DNA of 64,000 bases, from assembly GCA_036555325.1 (NCBI GenBank), contig DATBLQ010000060.1, forward strand, positions 1 through 64,000, given 5' to 3'. A program made the translations under genes and the position numbers. Positions 1 to 8,665 of the stretch are shown piece by piece. The first letter of the stretch is position 1. Each line of letters begins with the position of its first letter. The notes beneath the pieces were generated by a model, which saw only the letters and a list, made by a program, of their open reading frames with translations, had not been told where the DNA came from and searched no databases. The stretch is from DATBLQ01 sp036555325. GTDB taxonomy: Bacteria > Pseudomonadota > Alphaproteobacteria > Rhizobiales > Aestuariivirgaceae.

Positions 1-6
1 CAGAAA

Positions 7-1143
7 TCAGGTGAGTTTCAGCTTTCCCGGGAAGTAATGTTCATACGCCAGGGCAAGGTCCGCTGCATTCATCAACTCGTAGAAGACCACCCTTTCCACC
101 CAGGCTCTTTGGCTATCGAGCACTTTCTTGATGAATGGGTCGGCCTCAAGCGTAGGGATCAGTTCGTCCCAAGCCTTGAGTTGAGCATCGAGAATTTCTT
201 TCGACGTCCGATGCACGGTAACGCCCTGCTCGTTTTGCAGTTTCTGCAAATCACTCGAATAGTTGTCGAGCGCCGAGAACGTGTTGGCAGTACTTGCAGC
301 TTCGACACCATGTTCGAGAATTGCCTTCAGATCATCATCCAGCCGATCGAAAACATCCTTGTTGAACAGAAACTCGAAGGACTCGCTTGCCTGATGATAT
401 GATGACAGAATGTAATTCTTGGCGACATCCGCCGATCCGAAGCGGAGGTCCGAGGACGGATTGTTGAATTCGAACGCGTCGATGACGCCGCGCTCCATGG
501 CCGGAACGATCTCACCACCGGGAAGCTGTGCGACGCTCATTCCCAGTTTCTGCATCAGATCGGCAGCGAGACCGACGGTGCGATATTTAAAGCCCTTTAG
601 CTCGGCAACTGTCGTAACCGGTTGTTTGAACCAGCCAAAGGGTTGCGCTGGCATGGGGAAGCCATAAAAGCCATAGACGTTGAGCTTCAGAATGTCTTGC
701 GTCAGTTCGCGGTAGAACTCTTTGCCGCCGCCCAGGTGGAACCAGGCAAGTATCGTATTGGCATTGCCGCCAAACACCGGTCCTGTTCCAAACAAGGACG
801 CGGCCTTATGTTTGCCGTACCAGTAGACTGGGACGGTATGAGCCGCATCGATGACGCCGTCGCTCACTCCATCGAGCACCTGGAATGCACCAACGACCGC
901 TCCCGCAGGCAAGAGATCGATCTTGATCCGTCCCTTGGACATCTTCTCGACGCGTTCGATGTATTGGCGAGCAAAGTCCATCCAGATATCCGATGCGGGC
1001 CAGGAGCTTTGCATTTTCAGCACCACCGGCGACTGCGCAGTGACTATGGCTGGAGCGGCCACTGTCGCAGCAGCCGCACCGGCCGCAAGACCTGCGCCTT
1101 TGACAAATTTGCGGCGTGAAAGCGATTGATGATCTAGGCTCAT
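7..1143 (-). CDS. TRAP transporter substrate-binding protein (DctP/TakP family)
   Basis: Periplasmic binding protein of a tripartite ATP-independent (TRAP) transporter, probably for an organic or 2-oxo acid. The 378-residue protein starts with a twin-arginine signal (RRKFVK at residues 10-15, then an alanine-rich stretch, likely cleaved after residue 36). It continues with the DctP-family fold, e.g. LPGGEIVPAMERGVIDAFEF, the segment around the family's carboxylate-binding and hinge region. The open frame extends upstream, but ATG at 1143 is preferred because GGAGGA lies 5-8 bases before it and the Tat signal begins there. The TRAP membrane subunits are not in the window. They would be expected to the left, downstream on this strand. 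The exact substrate cannot be read from the sequence. Confidence 0.9.
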   Translation of the reverse strand: MSLDHQSLSRRKFVKGAGLAAGAAAATVAAPAIVTAQSPVVLKMQSSWPASDIWMDFARQYIERVEKMSKGRIKIDLLPAGAVVGAFQVLDGVSDGVIDAAHTVPVYWYGKHKAASLFGTGPVFGGNANTILAWFHLGGGKEFYRELTQDILKLNVYGFYGFPMPAQPFGWFKQPVTTVAELKGFKYRTVGLAADLMQKLGMSVAQLPGGEIVPAMERGVIDAFEFNNPSSDLRFGSADVAKNYILSSYHQASESFEFLFNKDVFDRLDDDLKAILEHGVEAASTANTFSALDNYSSDLQKLQNEQGVTVHRTSKEILDAQLKAWDELIPTLEADPFIKKVLDSQRAWVERVVFYELMNAADLALAYEHYFPGKLKLT

Positions 1144-1333
1144 TGCGTCCTCCCGTCTCGTTGTTGGTGCCGGAGTCGACGAAGTCGCTCGAACAAAAGG
1201 CGCATGCGCTTTCGCCCTTGTCCGCCTCCGATTTATTACCAGTGTCGGATAGTGCAACAAATGATCAGGCGAGGCAAACGCAACCGCAGGCGGATGTGCC
1301 CGGCCGGGAAACTTGAACAATGTTGAGCGTATT

Positions 1334-1525
1334 TCAATCCGCTTCGGACTGCGTTTCTTCCGGTTTTTGTTGCTTGGAGCGCTCCAGCTCACTGGTCAGG
1401 CGAAATGCTTCCTGAAACACCATCTCCAGCAGATACGTGAGAAATTGTAGATTCGAAGTACGCGCCAAAGCCCTGAGCTCCGTCGCCATGCTGAGTATGT
1501 AGCTGCTCGCATCCAAGGGTGTCAT
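1334..1525 (-). CDS. small conserved hypothetical protein
   Basis: Short helical protein of 63 residues if it starts at ATG 1525, or 99 residues from ATG 1633. The part from MTPLDASSYIL onward reads like a real protein: regular amphipathic helices, balanced composition and a charged tail rich in Glu, Lys and Gln. The upstream 36 residues look less protein-like, so the shorter form is preferred, although neither start has an ideal ribosome-binding site. I do not recognise a characterised family. It has no membrane segment or signal. It lies upstream of the TRAP binding protein on the same strand, about 190 bases away, and could share its transcript. Confidence 0.6.
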   Translation of the reverse strand: MTPLDASSYILSMATELRALARTSNLQFLTYLLEMVFQEAFRLTSELERSKQQKPEETQSEAD

Positions 1526-1680
1526 CGAATTGGCCGGTCCCTTTCCAGCGGCTCCTTCTACTTCAGATTGTAGCGGCCGATGGCCGCCAACAGTTTTTTC
1601 TCGGCTGAAATGACGACGTGCTTGTCCGGTCATGATGCTGAATGGCCCCCGTTGGCTATCTGTCGCTTTATCGATCCGGT

Positions 1681-1698
1681 CAACTAATGTCTTAGTTG
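1681..1698. promoter_or_regulatory. perfect palindrome, candidate operator
   Basis: Perfect inverted repeat CAACTAA-TGTC-TTAGTTG, with 7-bp arms and a 4-base centre. This size and symmetry are typical of a dimeric repressor site. A related half-site (ACTAATAGTTG) occurs about 55 bases further right. It could control the minus-strand small protein/TRAP genes or topA. The regulator is unknown and the role is inferred from symmetry only. Confidence 0.4.
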
Positions 1699-1853
1699 TA
1701 CATCTGTCGATTGCGAACGCAAGAGGGAAACAACGTTTACACTATATTTTCTACTAATAGTTGAGGTAATTTAAGCTGACGGCGCAGTAATTTAGAGAGG
1801 CTAGGAAGGCGCAGGCCTTGCAGGGACCTCATAATGACTATATGTGGCACCGC

Positions 1854-1873
1854 GACCCCTGAGATTCGGGGTC
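1854..1873 (+). promoter_or_regulatory. inverted repeat in the topA leader
   Basis: GACCCC and GGGGTC pair across an 8-base loop, ending 22 bases before the topA ATG. In the mRNA it would form a 6-bp GC-rich hairpin just upstream of the ribosome-binding region. It has no T-run, so it is not a terminator. It may affect translation or be an operator. This is inferred only. Confidence 0.3.
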
Positions 1874-1895
1874 CTGATACACTCAAAGATTGTAT

Positions 1896-4472
1896 ATGAA
1901 CGTTGTCGTAGTAGAATCGCCCTCAAAGGCCAAAACCATCAACAAATATCTAGGCAAGGATTTCAAAGTCCTCGCTTCCTATGGGCACGTCCGCGACCTG
2001 CCCGCCAAAGACGGATCAGTGCGGCCCGAACATGATTTCGACATGTCGTGGAATGTCGATCCAAAATCCGCCAAGCGGGTCAATGACATTGCCGATGCAT
2101 TGCAGGGTTCATCGAAGCTCATTCTCGCCACGGACCCGGACCGTGAAGGAGAAGCCATTTCCTGGCACGTGCTTGAAATTCTCCGAAAGAAGGGTGCACT
2201 GAAGGACAAATCCATTGAGCGCGTCGTTTTCAACGCCATTACACGGCAGTCAGTGCTTGATGCGATGCGTAACCCAAGACAGGTCGATGCCGATTTGGTT
2301 GACGCCTATTTGGCTCGCCGCGCGCTCGACTATCTCGTAGGTTTCACGCTATCGCCCGTCCTGTGGAGAAAACTCCCGGGAGCGAAGTCGGCCGGTCGGG
2401 TACAATCGGTTGCCTTGCGCCTCATTTGCGACAGGGAACTGGAAATTGAGGCGTTCAGACCGCAGGAATATTGGACGATCGAGGGAGCGTTCATAACGGG
2501 TGAAGGTGAAACCTTTGCCGCGCGGCTTCATAGCATTGACGGCAAGCGGCTCGGCAAACTGGATTTGGAGAACGAAGCCGCCGCACGGGCCATTACAAAC
2601 GCTCTACGGGGCGCCCACTTCGCAGTCAAAACTGTCGAAAGCAAGCCCGCGAAGCGACACCCTTATCCGCCGTTCCGTACCGCCACTTTGCAGCAGGAAG
2701 CCTCACGCAAGTTGGGCTTCTCATCCAAGCAAACGATGCAGGTCGCCCAGCAGCTCTACGAGGGAGTCACCATCAAGGGCGAAACCGTTGGCCTGATTAC
2801 CTATATGCGAACCGACGGCGTGCAGATGGCAGGTGAAGCGATAGCGGATGCCCGCAATGCGATTCTGAAGCACTTCGGCGAGCCCTATTTGCCGGGTGTT
2901 CCCCGAGCCTACACCTCCAAGACTCTTAATTCGCAGGAAGCGCACGAAGCCATAAGGCCCACCGATCTCATGCGTCACCCTGCTTCCATCGTAAAACACC
3001 TGGATCGGGACCAGGCTGCAGTTTACGACTTGATTTGGAAGCGCACGATCGCAAGTCAGATGGAAAGTGCCGAATTCGAACGCACCACTGCAGACATCCT
3101 GGGACAGGGAAGTGACAGCAAATCTTATTCCTTCCACGCAACCGGGTCGGTAGTCCGTTTCGACGGCTTTCTTAAGATCTACCGGGAAGATCTCGATGAC
3201 GAGGAAGATGAGGATTCCGGGCGTCTGCCGAAATTGGCGCAGGGCGACAAGGTAGGCACGCAGGACATCAAGGCGGAGCAGCATTTCACCGAACCCCCTC
3301 CCCGATATTCCGAGGCCTCGCTCATCAAAAAAATGGAGGAGCTCGGCATCGGCCGACCCTCGACTTACACATCGATTCTGTCAGTGCTCCGCGAGCGAGG
3401 CTACGTAAGAACGGAAAAGAAACGCTTGTATCCAGAGGACAAGGGACGGTTGGTTACCGCATTCCTCGAGGCATTTTTTGCTCGCTATGTTGAGTATGGC
3501 TTCACAGCCGACCTTGAGGAGTCGCTTGACAGGATTTCCGCCGGCGAAATCGACTGGAAGGAAGTTCTACGAGATTTCTGGCGCGATTTCATAGTCGCGA
3601 TCGAGGCGACCAAAGACCTGCGCGTCACGAACGTCCTCGACGCACTGAATGAGATCCTGGCGCCCCATATTTTCCCGACCAAGCCCGATGGGTCGGATCC
3701 TCGCGCCTGTCCCTCGTGCAGCAATGGTCAGCTCTCACTAAAGCTTGGCAAATTCGGGGCTTTCATAGGGTGCTCCAACTATCCCGATTGCAGGTATACA
3801 AGGCAGATTTCCACCGGCGAGGGCACTGAACGGGAAGCAGTTCCCGCAGAAGGAATATTGCTCGGCCGCGATCCGGAAACTGGCATCACGGTGACCCGCC
3901 GGGATGGCCGTTTCGGGCCCTATGTCCAGCTCGGCGAAGCAGAAGGAGACGAAAAACCAAGGCGCGCCTCCATACCCAAGAGCTGGGATCCCTCCTCCGT
4001 CGACCTTGAAATGGCGCTGAAGCTTTTAAGCTTGCCTCGAGAGATTGGATACCATCCCGAAAGCGGCAAGCCGATCGTAGCCAACTTCGGGCGGTATGGT
4101 CCGTTCATAATGCACGACGGGAAATACGCTAACCTTGAAAGCCCGGAAGAAGTCTTTTCCGTAGGCATCAATCGCGCCGTCGATCTTCTAGCGAAGAAAA
4201 AAACACGCCCTGGTCGCGTTTCATCGTCAGCGCTGAAAGTTCTGGGCGATCACCCTGAAGGTGGAAAAGTGCAGGTGATGTCGGGTCGCTACGGCCCTTA
4301 TGTAAAATGGAACAAGATAAACGCCACTCTTCCCAAGGATAGGACTCCCGAAAACGTAACCTTGGACGATGCTCTGGAGCTTATCGCGGCCAAGACTTCG
4401 AAGGGCAAGGCCAAAAAACCTGCTCGCAAGGCGAAAGCAAAGATCGAAGAGACTATCGCCGAGGACGCTTAA
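1896..4472 (+). CDS. topA: DNA topoisomerase I
   Basis: Type IA topoisomerase that relaxes negatively supercoiled DNA through a transient 5'-phosphotyrosine bond. The 858-residue protein opens with the TOPRIM domain (VVVESPSKAK, then DPDREGEAISWH near residues 80-91, whose acidic residues bind Mg2+). The active-site tyrosine lies in GLITYMRTDG, about residue 303. After about residue 600 there is a four-cysteine zinc finger (CPSC…CSNYPDC), followed by three C-terminal repeats with the GRFGPYV / GRYGPFI / GRYGPYV core, and a Lys/Ala-rich tail. The ATG at 1896 is chosen over an in-frame TTG at 1890 because the conserved N-terminus begins there. rnr follows after 2 bases, so the two are surely cotranscribed. 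Confidence 0.98.
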   Translation: MNVVVVESPSKAKTINKYLGKDFKVLASYGHVRDLPAKDGSVRPEHDFDMSWNVDPKSAKRVNDIADALQGSSKLILATDPDREGEAISWHVLEILRKKGALKDKSIERVVFNAITRQSVLDAMRNPRQVDADLVDAYLARRALDYLVGFTLSPVLWRKLPGAKSAGRVQSVALRLICDRELEIEAFRPQEYWTIEGAFITGEGETFAARLHSIDGKRLGKLDLENEAAARAITNALRGAHFAVKTVESKPAKRHPYPPFRTATLQQEASRKLGFSSKQTMQVAQQLYEGVTIKGETVGLITYMRTDGVQMAGEAIADARNAILKHFGEPYLPGVPRAYTSKTLNSQEAHEAIRPTDLMRHPASIVKHLDRDQAAVYDLIWKRTIASQMESAEFERTTADILGQGSDSKSYSFHATGSVVRFDGFLKIYREDLDDEEDEDSGRLPKLAQGDKVGTQDIKAEQHFTEPPPRYSEASLIKKMEELGIGRPSTYTSILSVLRERGYVRTEKKRLYPEDKGRLVTAFLEAFFARYVEYGFTADLEESLDRISAGEIDWKEVLRDFWRDFIVAIEATKDLRVTNVLDALNEILAPHIFPTKPDGSDPRACPSCSNGQLSLKLGKFGAFIGCSNYPDCRYTRQISTGEGTEREAVPAEGILLGRDPETGITVTRRDGRFGPYVQLGEAEGDEKPRRASIPKSWDPSSVDLEMALKLLSLPREIGYHPESGKPIVANFGRYGPFIMHDGKYANLESPEEVFSVGINRAVDLLAKKKTRPGRVSSSALKVLGDHPEGGKVQVMSGRYGPYVKWNKINATLPKDRTPENVTLDDALELIAAKTSKGKAKKPARKAKAKIEETIAEDA

Positions 4473-4474
4473 GA

Positions 4475-6712
4475 GTGGCGAAACAGGTGCGAAAGCAACC
4501 CGCGAGGCTACCGAGCCCCGAAGAGATTCTTGAATTCATGCGGCGAAGCAAGAGCTCTGTGGGAAAGCGTGAGATCGCCCGCGCGTTTGGACTGCGGGGC
4601 CCTTTGAAGGCAGAGTTAAAGCAATTGCTTCGTGACATGGCCGACGACGGCATGATCAGCCGACGCGGACGGCGAGTGCTCGACAAAATTCCCTTACCCG
4701 AAGTCATTGTCGCTCAAATTACGCAAATCGATCGCGATGGCGAGCTGGTCGGTGTACCTGTCGAGTGGGATGAAACAGCAGGCGCTCCGCCAAGCATCCT
4801 TATTAGGCACGGTGACAACAAAAAGGTCACGGCGGGTCGTAGCGACCGCGTTCTCGTAAAGCTCAAGACAACAGGCGATCGTATGTATCCGCTCGAAGGC
4901 CGAATTATCCGCAAGCTGTCGGGTGAAGACAATCGTATCCTCGGTGTTTTCCGCATCGCTAAGGGCCATGGTGCGCGCATTGTACCCGTCGACAAGAAAG
5001 CACGTAGCGAGTTTATCGTGCGCGCTGGTGATGAAAACGGCGCTGTTCCCGGAGAGTTGGTTGAAGTTGAAGTTGCCCGAAGCCGTGGTCGAGGCCCGCC
5101 GGTTGCACGCGTTCGCCAACGTCTCGGCGACCTGAAGGATCAGCGAAACATCTCAATGGTTGCCATTCATGAGCACGGCATCCCTACTAGATTCCCCGAG
5201 CGCGCCCTTGCCGAATCAACGTCACTGAAACGCTTTGCTTCTGCAGATCGTCTCGATTTGCGCGATCTTCCGCTAGTAACGATCGATCCCCCGGATGCGC
5301 GCGACCATGACGATGCGGTATTTGCCGAACCTGATACCGACCCAAGCAATCCGGGCGGTCATAAAGTGATCGTCGCAATTGCCGATGTTGCACACTATGT
5401 CCGTCCAGGAACCGCACTAGACCGCGAAGCTCGAATTCGCGGCAATTCGGTCTACTTTCCCGATCGCGTCGTGCCGATGCTGCCTGAGAAGATTTCCAAC
5501 GATCTCTGCTCGCTTCGCGAGAAAGAGGATCGCGCCTGCATCGCGTGCTATCTGACGTTTGACCGAGCAGGTGAAAAAAAGGGCCACCGCTTCGCCAGAG
5601 CGGTTATGCGATCCTCTGGCAAGCTTTCTTACGAAGAAGCTCAAGCTGCTATCGATGGGAAGCCCAACTCTAAGACGAGTTCCCTGTTACATCCTGTGCT
5701 TAAACCTTTGTGGAGCGCCTATAACGCAGTGAGTAAAGCCCGGGCGCGTCGTGGGCCACTGGAGCTAGATTTGCCTGAGCGGAAAATCGTCCTCGATGCA
5801 CATGGCCTAATCGAGCGAATTTTTGTCCCTGAACGTCTCGACGCCCACAAGCTGATCGAAGAATTCATGATCCAGGCCAATGTGGCGGCGGCAGAAACCT
5901 TGGAGGAACGTAAGACGCCATTGATCTATCGGGTGCACGAGCCGCCGTCGCCCGAGAAGCTTAAAAGCCTATCTGAGTTCTTGCGCACCCTGGGGCTTTC
6001 GCTGCCGCTCGGACATATTGTGAAACCAACGCTATTCAATTCGATTCTCGAACGGGTTAAGGGCAAGGACTACGAGAACCTGGTCAATCAAGTGGTGCTG
6101 CGAAGTCAGGCGCAAGCCATCTACGCCGCCGATAATCGTGGCCATTTCGGACTTAATCTCAGGCGTTATGCGCATTTCACCTCGCCGATCCGGCGCTATG
6201 CTGATTTGATTGTCCATAGGGCGTTGATAACCGGCCTGCATTTCGGCAACGACGGCCTCAGCGATGATGACAAGCACTCCCTGATTGATACGGCTGACTT
6301 GATATCTGCCACCGAGAGGCGGGCCATGGCCGCCGAGCGTGATACCATCGATCGCTTGGTAGCGGCGCATCTGTCCGACCGTATTGGCGCACGGTTCGAT
6401 GCGCGCATAAACGGAGTTGTCGGTGCTGGCATTTTCGTGACTTTGAGCGAGACAGGTGCCGACGGATTTGTGCCCATATCTACGTTGAGAACTGATCGCT
6501 TCTTCTTCAATGAGAAAGCACACGCCGTGATCGGAGAAAGAACAGGTGAAACATACAGGCTCGGTGATCGCGTTGAAGTTGAACTCAAGGAAGTGACACC
6601 GGTATCAGGGGGCATGCGCTTCGAGATGGTTTCGTCTGGACACAAAGGACAGCCTGTTGCCTGGAAGACGGATTCGAGCCGAAGACGGCCGAAGCGAAGA
6701 GCCCGTCGTTGA
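4475..6712 (+). CDS. rnr: ribonuclease R
   Basis: Processive 3'-to-5' exoribonuclease of the RNase II/R (RNB) family. It degrades structured RNA and takes part in rRNA and tmRNA-linked quality control. The 745-residue protein has an N-terminal helical/OB region, the RNB catalytic core with the metal-binding DARDHDDAVF motif near residue 273, later conserved RYAHFTSPIRRYADL, a C-terminal S1 domain (INGVVGAGIFVTLSETGADG) and a short basic tail (RRRPKRRARR), as in RNase R rather than RNase II. Translation starts at GTG 4475, 2 bases after the topA stop. The stop codon overlaps the TTG start of the next gene in TTGA. Confidence 0.97.
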   Translation: MAKQVRKQPARLPSPEEILEFMRRSKSSVGKREIARAFGLRGPLKAELKQLLRDMADDGMISRRGRRVLDKIPLPEVIVAQITQIDRDGELVGVPVEWDETAGAPPSILIRHGDNKKVTAGRSDRVLVKLKTTGDRMYPLEGRIIRKLSGEDNRILGVFRIAKGHGARIVPVDKKARSEFIVRAGDENGAVPGELVEVEVARSRGRGPPVARVRQRLGDLKDQRNISMVAIHEHGIPTRFPERALAESTSLKRFASADRLDLRDLPLVTIDPPDARDHDDAVFAEPDTDPSNPGGHKVIVAIADVAHYVRPGTALDREARIRGNSVYFPDRVVPMLPEKISNDLCSLREKEDRACIACYLTFDRAGEKKGHRFARAVMRSSGKLSYEEAQAAIDGKPNSKTSSLLHPVLKPLWSAYNAVSKARARRGPLELDLPERKIVLDAHGLIERIFVPERLDAHKLIEEFMIQANVAAAETLEERKTPLIYRVHEPPSPEKLKSLSEFLRTLGLSLPLGHIVKPTLFNSILERVKGKDYENLVNQVVLRSQAQAIYAADNRGHFGLNLRRYAHFTSPIRRYADLIVHRALITGLHFGNDGLSDDDKHSLIDTADLISATERRAMAAERDTIDRLVAAHLSDRIGARFDARINGVVGAGIFVTLSETGADGFVPISTLRTDRFFFNEKAHAVIGERTGETYRLGDRVEVELKEVTPVSGGMRFEMVSSGHKGQPVAWKTDSSRRRPKRRARR

Positions 6713-7200
6713 GTTTTGGCGGCCGCCTGCGAGGCATGCTCGGCGGAAAGCCAAAGGGTGGATCCTGCAAAATGGAATCGCGCAGCGTTTGGCAAGCCGT
6801 GAGGCATGGTACGTTGGGAAAATGCCCGCGTTGCGGGAAAGGGCGCCTCTTCCGTAAATTTCTCAAGACGATCGACCGATGTGCCATTTGCCACGAGGAG
6901 CTTTTTCATCATCGAGCAGACGACGCCCCGCCCTATTTCACGATTCTAATTGTGGGCCATTTGGTGATCCCGTGGGTACTGGTCATTGAGGTCATGTTTC
7001 GCCCGCCACTCTGGATTCAGTTGGCGGTTTGGATCCCAGTTGTCTTGCTCCTTTCACTACTGCTGTTGCCTGTTGTCAAAGGCGCAATAGTCGGAATGCA
7101 GTGGGCAACGCGCATGCATGGATTCGCCAACGCGAACACGGGGTCGCCGACAGTGGATGACGACCGCGATATCACGTATCTTTCCAATACCGACCGATGA
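6709..7200 (+). CDS. DUF983 membrane protein with zinc-ribbon
   Basis: Small membrane protein of the DUF983 family, whose function is not established. The 163-residue product has a cytoplasmic N-terminal zinc-ribbon-like pair (CPRCGKG at about residues 39-45 and CAIC at about 58-61), the family segment DDAPPYFTILIVGHLVIP, and two transmembrane helices (about residues 74-96 and 103-124). The start is taken as TTG 6709, overlapping the rnr stop by 4 bases. ATG 6736 is a possible later start. It sits inside the topA-rnr-DUF983-NUDIX run, an arrangement common in rhizobia, suggesting a housekeeping rather than accessory role. Confidence 0.85.
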   Translation: MSFGGRLRGMLGGKPKGGSCKMESRSVWQAVRHGTLGKCPRCGKGRLFRKFLKTIDRCAICHEELFHHRADDAPPYFTILIVGHLVIPWVLVIEVMFRPPLWIQLAVWIPVVLLLSLLLLPVVKGAIVGMQWATRMHGFANANTGSPTVDDDRDITYLSNTDR

Positions 7201-7898
7201 ATTCCGGAGACAGCCCTCCCAAAGATGCCGCAACCCTCATCCTGCTCCGCAGTGACGGAGATTGCCCTCGCGTTCTCATGGGCCAGCGGCACCAGCGGCA
7301 TACTTTCATGCCGGGCAAGTTCGTATTTCCAGGCGGAAGGATGGACCGCGAAGACATGGTCTTGGCTCCCCACGCCGATCTGCCTGCCGAGACCATTGCC
7401 AAGCTGATGTTAAAGATGCGCGGCAGGCCGAGTGCCGGTCGCGCCCGCGGGTTGGCGATGGCGGCTGTTCGCGAAACCTTTGAAGAGGTGGGATTGATCG
7501 TCGGCCAGCGAGCAGCGCCTGCCGAAACGCCCCGCCACCTGGGGGGATGGCGGGAGTTTCTTGAGTTCGGCTATTTGCCTGACCTCTCTCGACTCGTATT
7601 CTTTGCCCGCGCCATTACTCCACCGGGCCGCATCCGGCGCTTTGACTCAAGGTTTTTTGTGGCAAATGCCAGCTCTGTGGCGAATCTGGACCAACCTGTG
7701 GCAAGAGGCGGTGAAGAGCTTCTTACACCGCGCTGGTTCACCTTCGCCGAGGCAATGGAACAGGATTTACCCTCGATAACTCGAGAAACATTGGGTCGCC
7801 TCGGCCAACTGATTGCGACCGGGCGGATGCCCGACCGATCTCTGCCGGTAACGTTCGGTTACAGCAAGTATGGACGCTGGTGCCGCGAGGAACTTTGA
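7197..7898 (+). CDS. NUDIX hydrolase
   Basis: Hydrolase of nucleoside diphosphates linked to another moiety, possibly of the CoA-diphosphatase or housecleaning type. The protein has 233 residues. The N-terminal strand contains MPGKFVFPGGRMDRED, and the Nudix box lies near residues 85-104 with the diagnostic AVRETFEEVGL (the REtfEE glutamates bind Mg2+). The ATG at 7197 overlaps the DUF983 stop (ATGA), indicating translational coupling. The real substrate cannot be deduced. rpmG follows about 90 bases later on the same strand. Confidence 0.92.
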   Translation: MNSGDSPPKDAATLILLRSDGDCPRVLMGQRHQRHTFMPGKFVFPGGRMDREDMVLAPHADLPAETIAKLMLKMRGRPSAGRARGLAMAAVRETFEEVGLIVGQRAAPAETPRHLGGWREFLEFGYLPDLSRLVFFARAITPPGRIRRFDSRFFVANASSVANLDQPVARGGEELLTPRWFTFAEAMEQDLPSITRETLGRLGQLIATGRMPDRSLPVTFGYSKYGRWCREEL

Positions 7899-7987
7899 TC
7901 CTGTTGACTTGACATGGGCGAGCGCCTTGCGCCATACCCTGGCCGAACAGATCGAATGTGGCGTCAGGAGCGCCAGGAGACCTTAAG

Positions 7988-8155
7988 ATGGCGAAAGCAG
8001 TATCCCTCAAGATCAAGCTCGTCAGCAGCGCGGGCACTGGCTACTACTACGTGACGAAAAAGAATTCACGGACCCAGACCGAGAAACTCGTAATGAAGAA
8101 GTACGATCCAGTGGCGCGCAAGCACGTCGAGTTCAAGGAATCGAAGATCAAGTAG
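7988..8155 (+). CDS. rpmG: 50S ribosomal protein L33
   Basis: Small ribosomal protein of 55 residues in the large subunit near the E site. The sequence MAKAVSLKIKLVSSAGTGYY and the following VTKKNSRTQTEKL match the L33 family over its whole length. It has no cysteines, so it is the zinc-free form. The ATG at 7988 is used rather than an upstream in-frame ATG at 7958, because the family starts with MAK. It is closed by the terminator at 8186-8212. Confidence 0.97.
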   Translation: MAKAVSLKIKLVSSAGTGYYYVTKKNSRTQTEKLVMKKYDPVARKHVEFKESKIK

Positions 8156-8185
8156 CTGGGCCTACGTGTAGCTTGAAAACTTCAA

Positions 8186-8215
8186 GGCCGCGCTAGCGCG
8201 CGGTCGTTTCTTTTT
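8186..8215 (+). terminator. Rho-independent terminator after rpmG
   Basis: Eight-pair stem including one G-U (GGCCGCGC with GCGCGGTC, loop TAGC, stem 8186-8205), followed directly by GTTTCTTTTT. It lies 30 bases after the rpmG stop and marks the end of the topA-to-rpmG run. Confidence 0.85.
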
Positions 8216-8262
8216 CACCGTCGGCACAAAGTCGAAGGCAACTCGTCATTGCAAGATGATCG

Positions 8263-8448
8263 GTGGATAAGGCGGCCGGCCCGGCGCTATTGTCGAGGAG
8301 GCCACTCGATCTGCACCGGACCGGCCAACCCCGTGGACTCAGGAGATGCGGCGGACCTGAGAGCCCCGGGGTAAACCCGAATGGACCACTGAACCGATGG
8401 TCCAGAGAGGAGCCTGGATACACGTGCGTCGGATTAGAAACGGAATAG
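8263..8448. ncRNA. candidate structured RNA region between rpmG and pleD
   Basis: GC-rich gap sequence without a convincing coding frame. Three local stem-loops can be drawn: GGCCGG/CCGGCC (8274-8279 with 8321-8326) enclosing TCGAG/CTCGA; ACCCCG/CGGGGT (8328-8333 with 8367-8372) enclosing CTCAGG/CCTGAG (8338-8343 with 8356-8361); and TGGACCA/TGGTCCA (8382-8388 with 8398-8404). Stems nested this way are more than expected by chance in a gap. I could not match it to 6S RNA, SRP RNA, tmRNA or RNase P RNA by their conserved sequence. Strand is unassigned, and it could also be decayed coding sequence. Confidence 0.3.
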
Positions 8449-8536
8449 TGCCGCCGCTTGTGGAACCCTTCCCAGCTCCTTTGCCTGCCAAGGCAATTTC
8501 ACTTTGAAACCAATTTTAGAGGATCAGCGCGAAAAC

Positions 8537-8568
8537 GCCAACCCTTGACCGCGGGGTTGGCAGCAATT
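8537..8568. terminator. hairpin, possible terminator of the divK-pleD transcript
   Basis: Eight-bp stem GCCAACCC/GGGTTGGC (8537-8544 with 8554-8561) with a 9-base loop. It is about 100 bases past the pleD stop on the minus strand, where it would be followed by GTTTTCGC. On the plus strand it is followed by AGCAATTTTA. Both T-runs are weak, so termination is plausible but not certain. The remaining gap, 8449-8665, shows nothing else clear. Confidence 0.45.
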
Positions 8569-8665
8569 TTATCAAGCCAAAGTAAAGGCTTAACGTAAAC
8601 CTTTGCCGCAATTTCAGACGTTAATTTTTCACGGGCCTTTGATTCTACTGGCAAATAGAAGATAC

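Larger units (their letters stand above)
1526..1895. other. divergent intergenic region before topA
   Basis: About 370 bases between the small protein on the minus strand and topA on the plus strand. It contains two inverted repeats listed separately (1681-1698 and 1854-1873) and AT-rich sequence around 1735-1795 that could hold the topA promoter. A short frame ending near 1563 on the minus strand (…AAIGRYNLK, then stop) looks protein-like but has no start codon and was not called. No dprA, the common upstream neighbour of topA, is present here. Confidence 0.5.

Noticed and set aside
622..1119. 165-codon plus-strand frame opposite the TRAP binding protein gene
   Set aside because: It lies wholly antisense to a well-supported gene and shows no family motifs; one of many shadow frames.
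1564..1632. Short minus-strand reading (…AAIGRYNLK stop) overlapping the small protein's upstream part
   Set aside because: Protein-like ending but no start codon and closed by a stop upstream; not callable.
8193..8448. Short frames on both strands in the rpmG-pleD gap
   Set aside because: Pro/Gly/Arg-rich with no ribosome-binding site; the same bases form hairpins, so non-coding is more likely.
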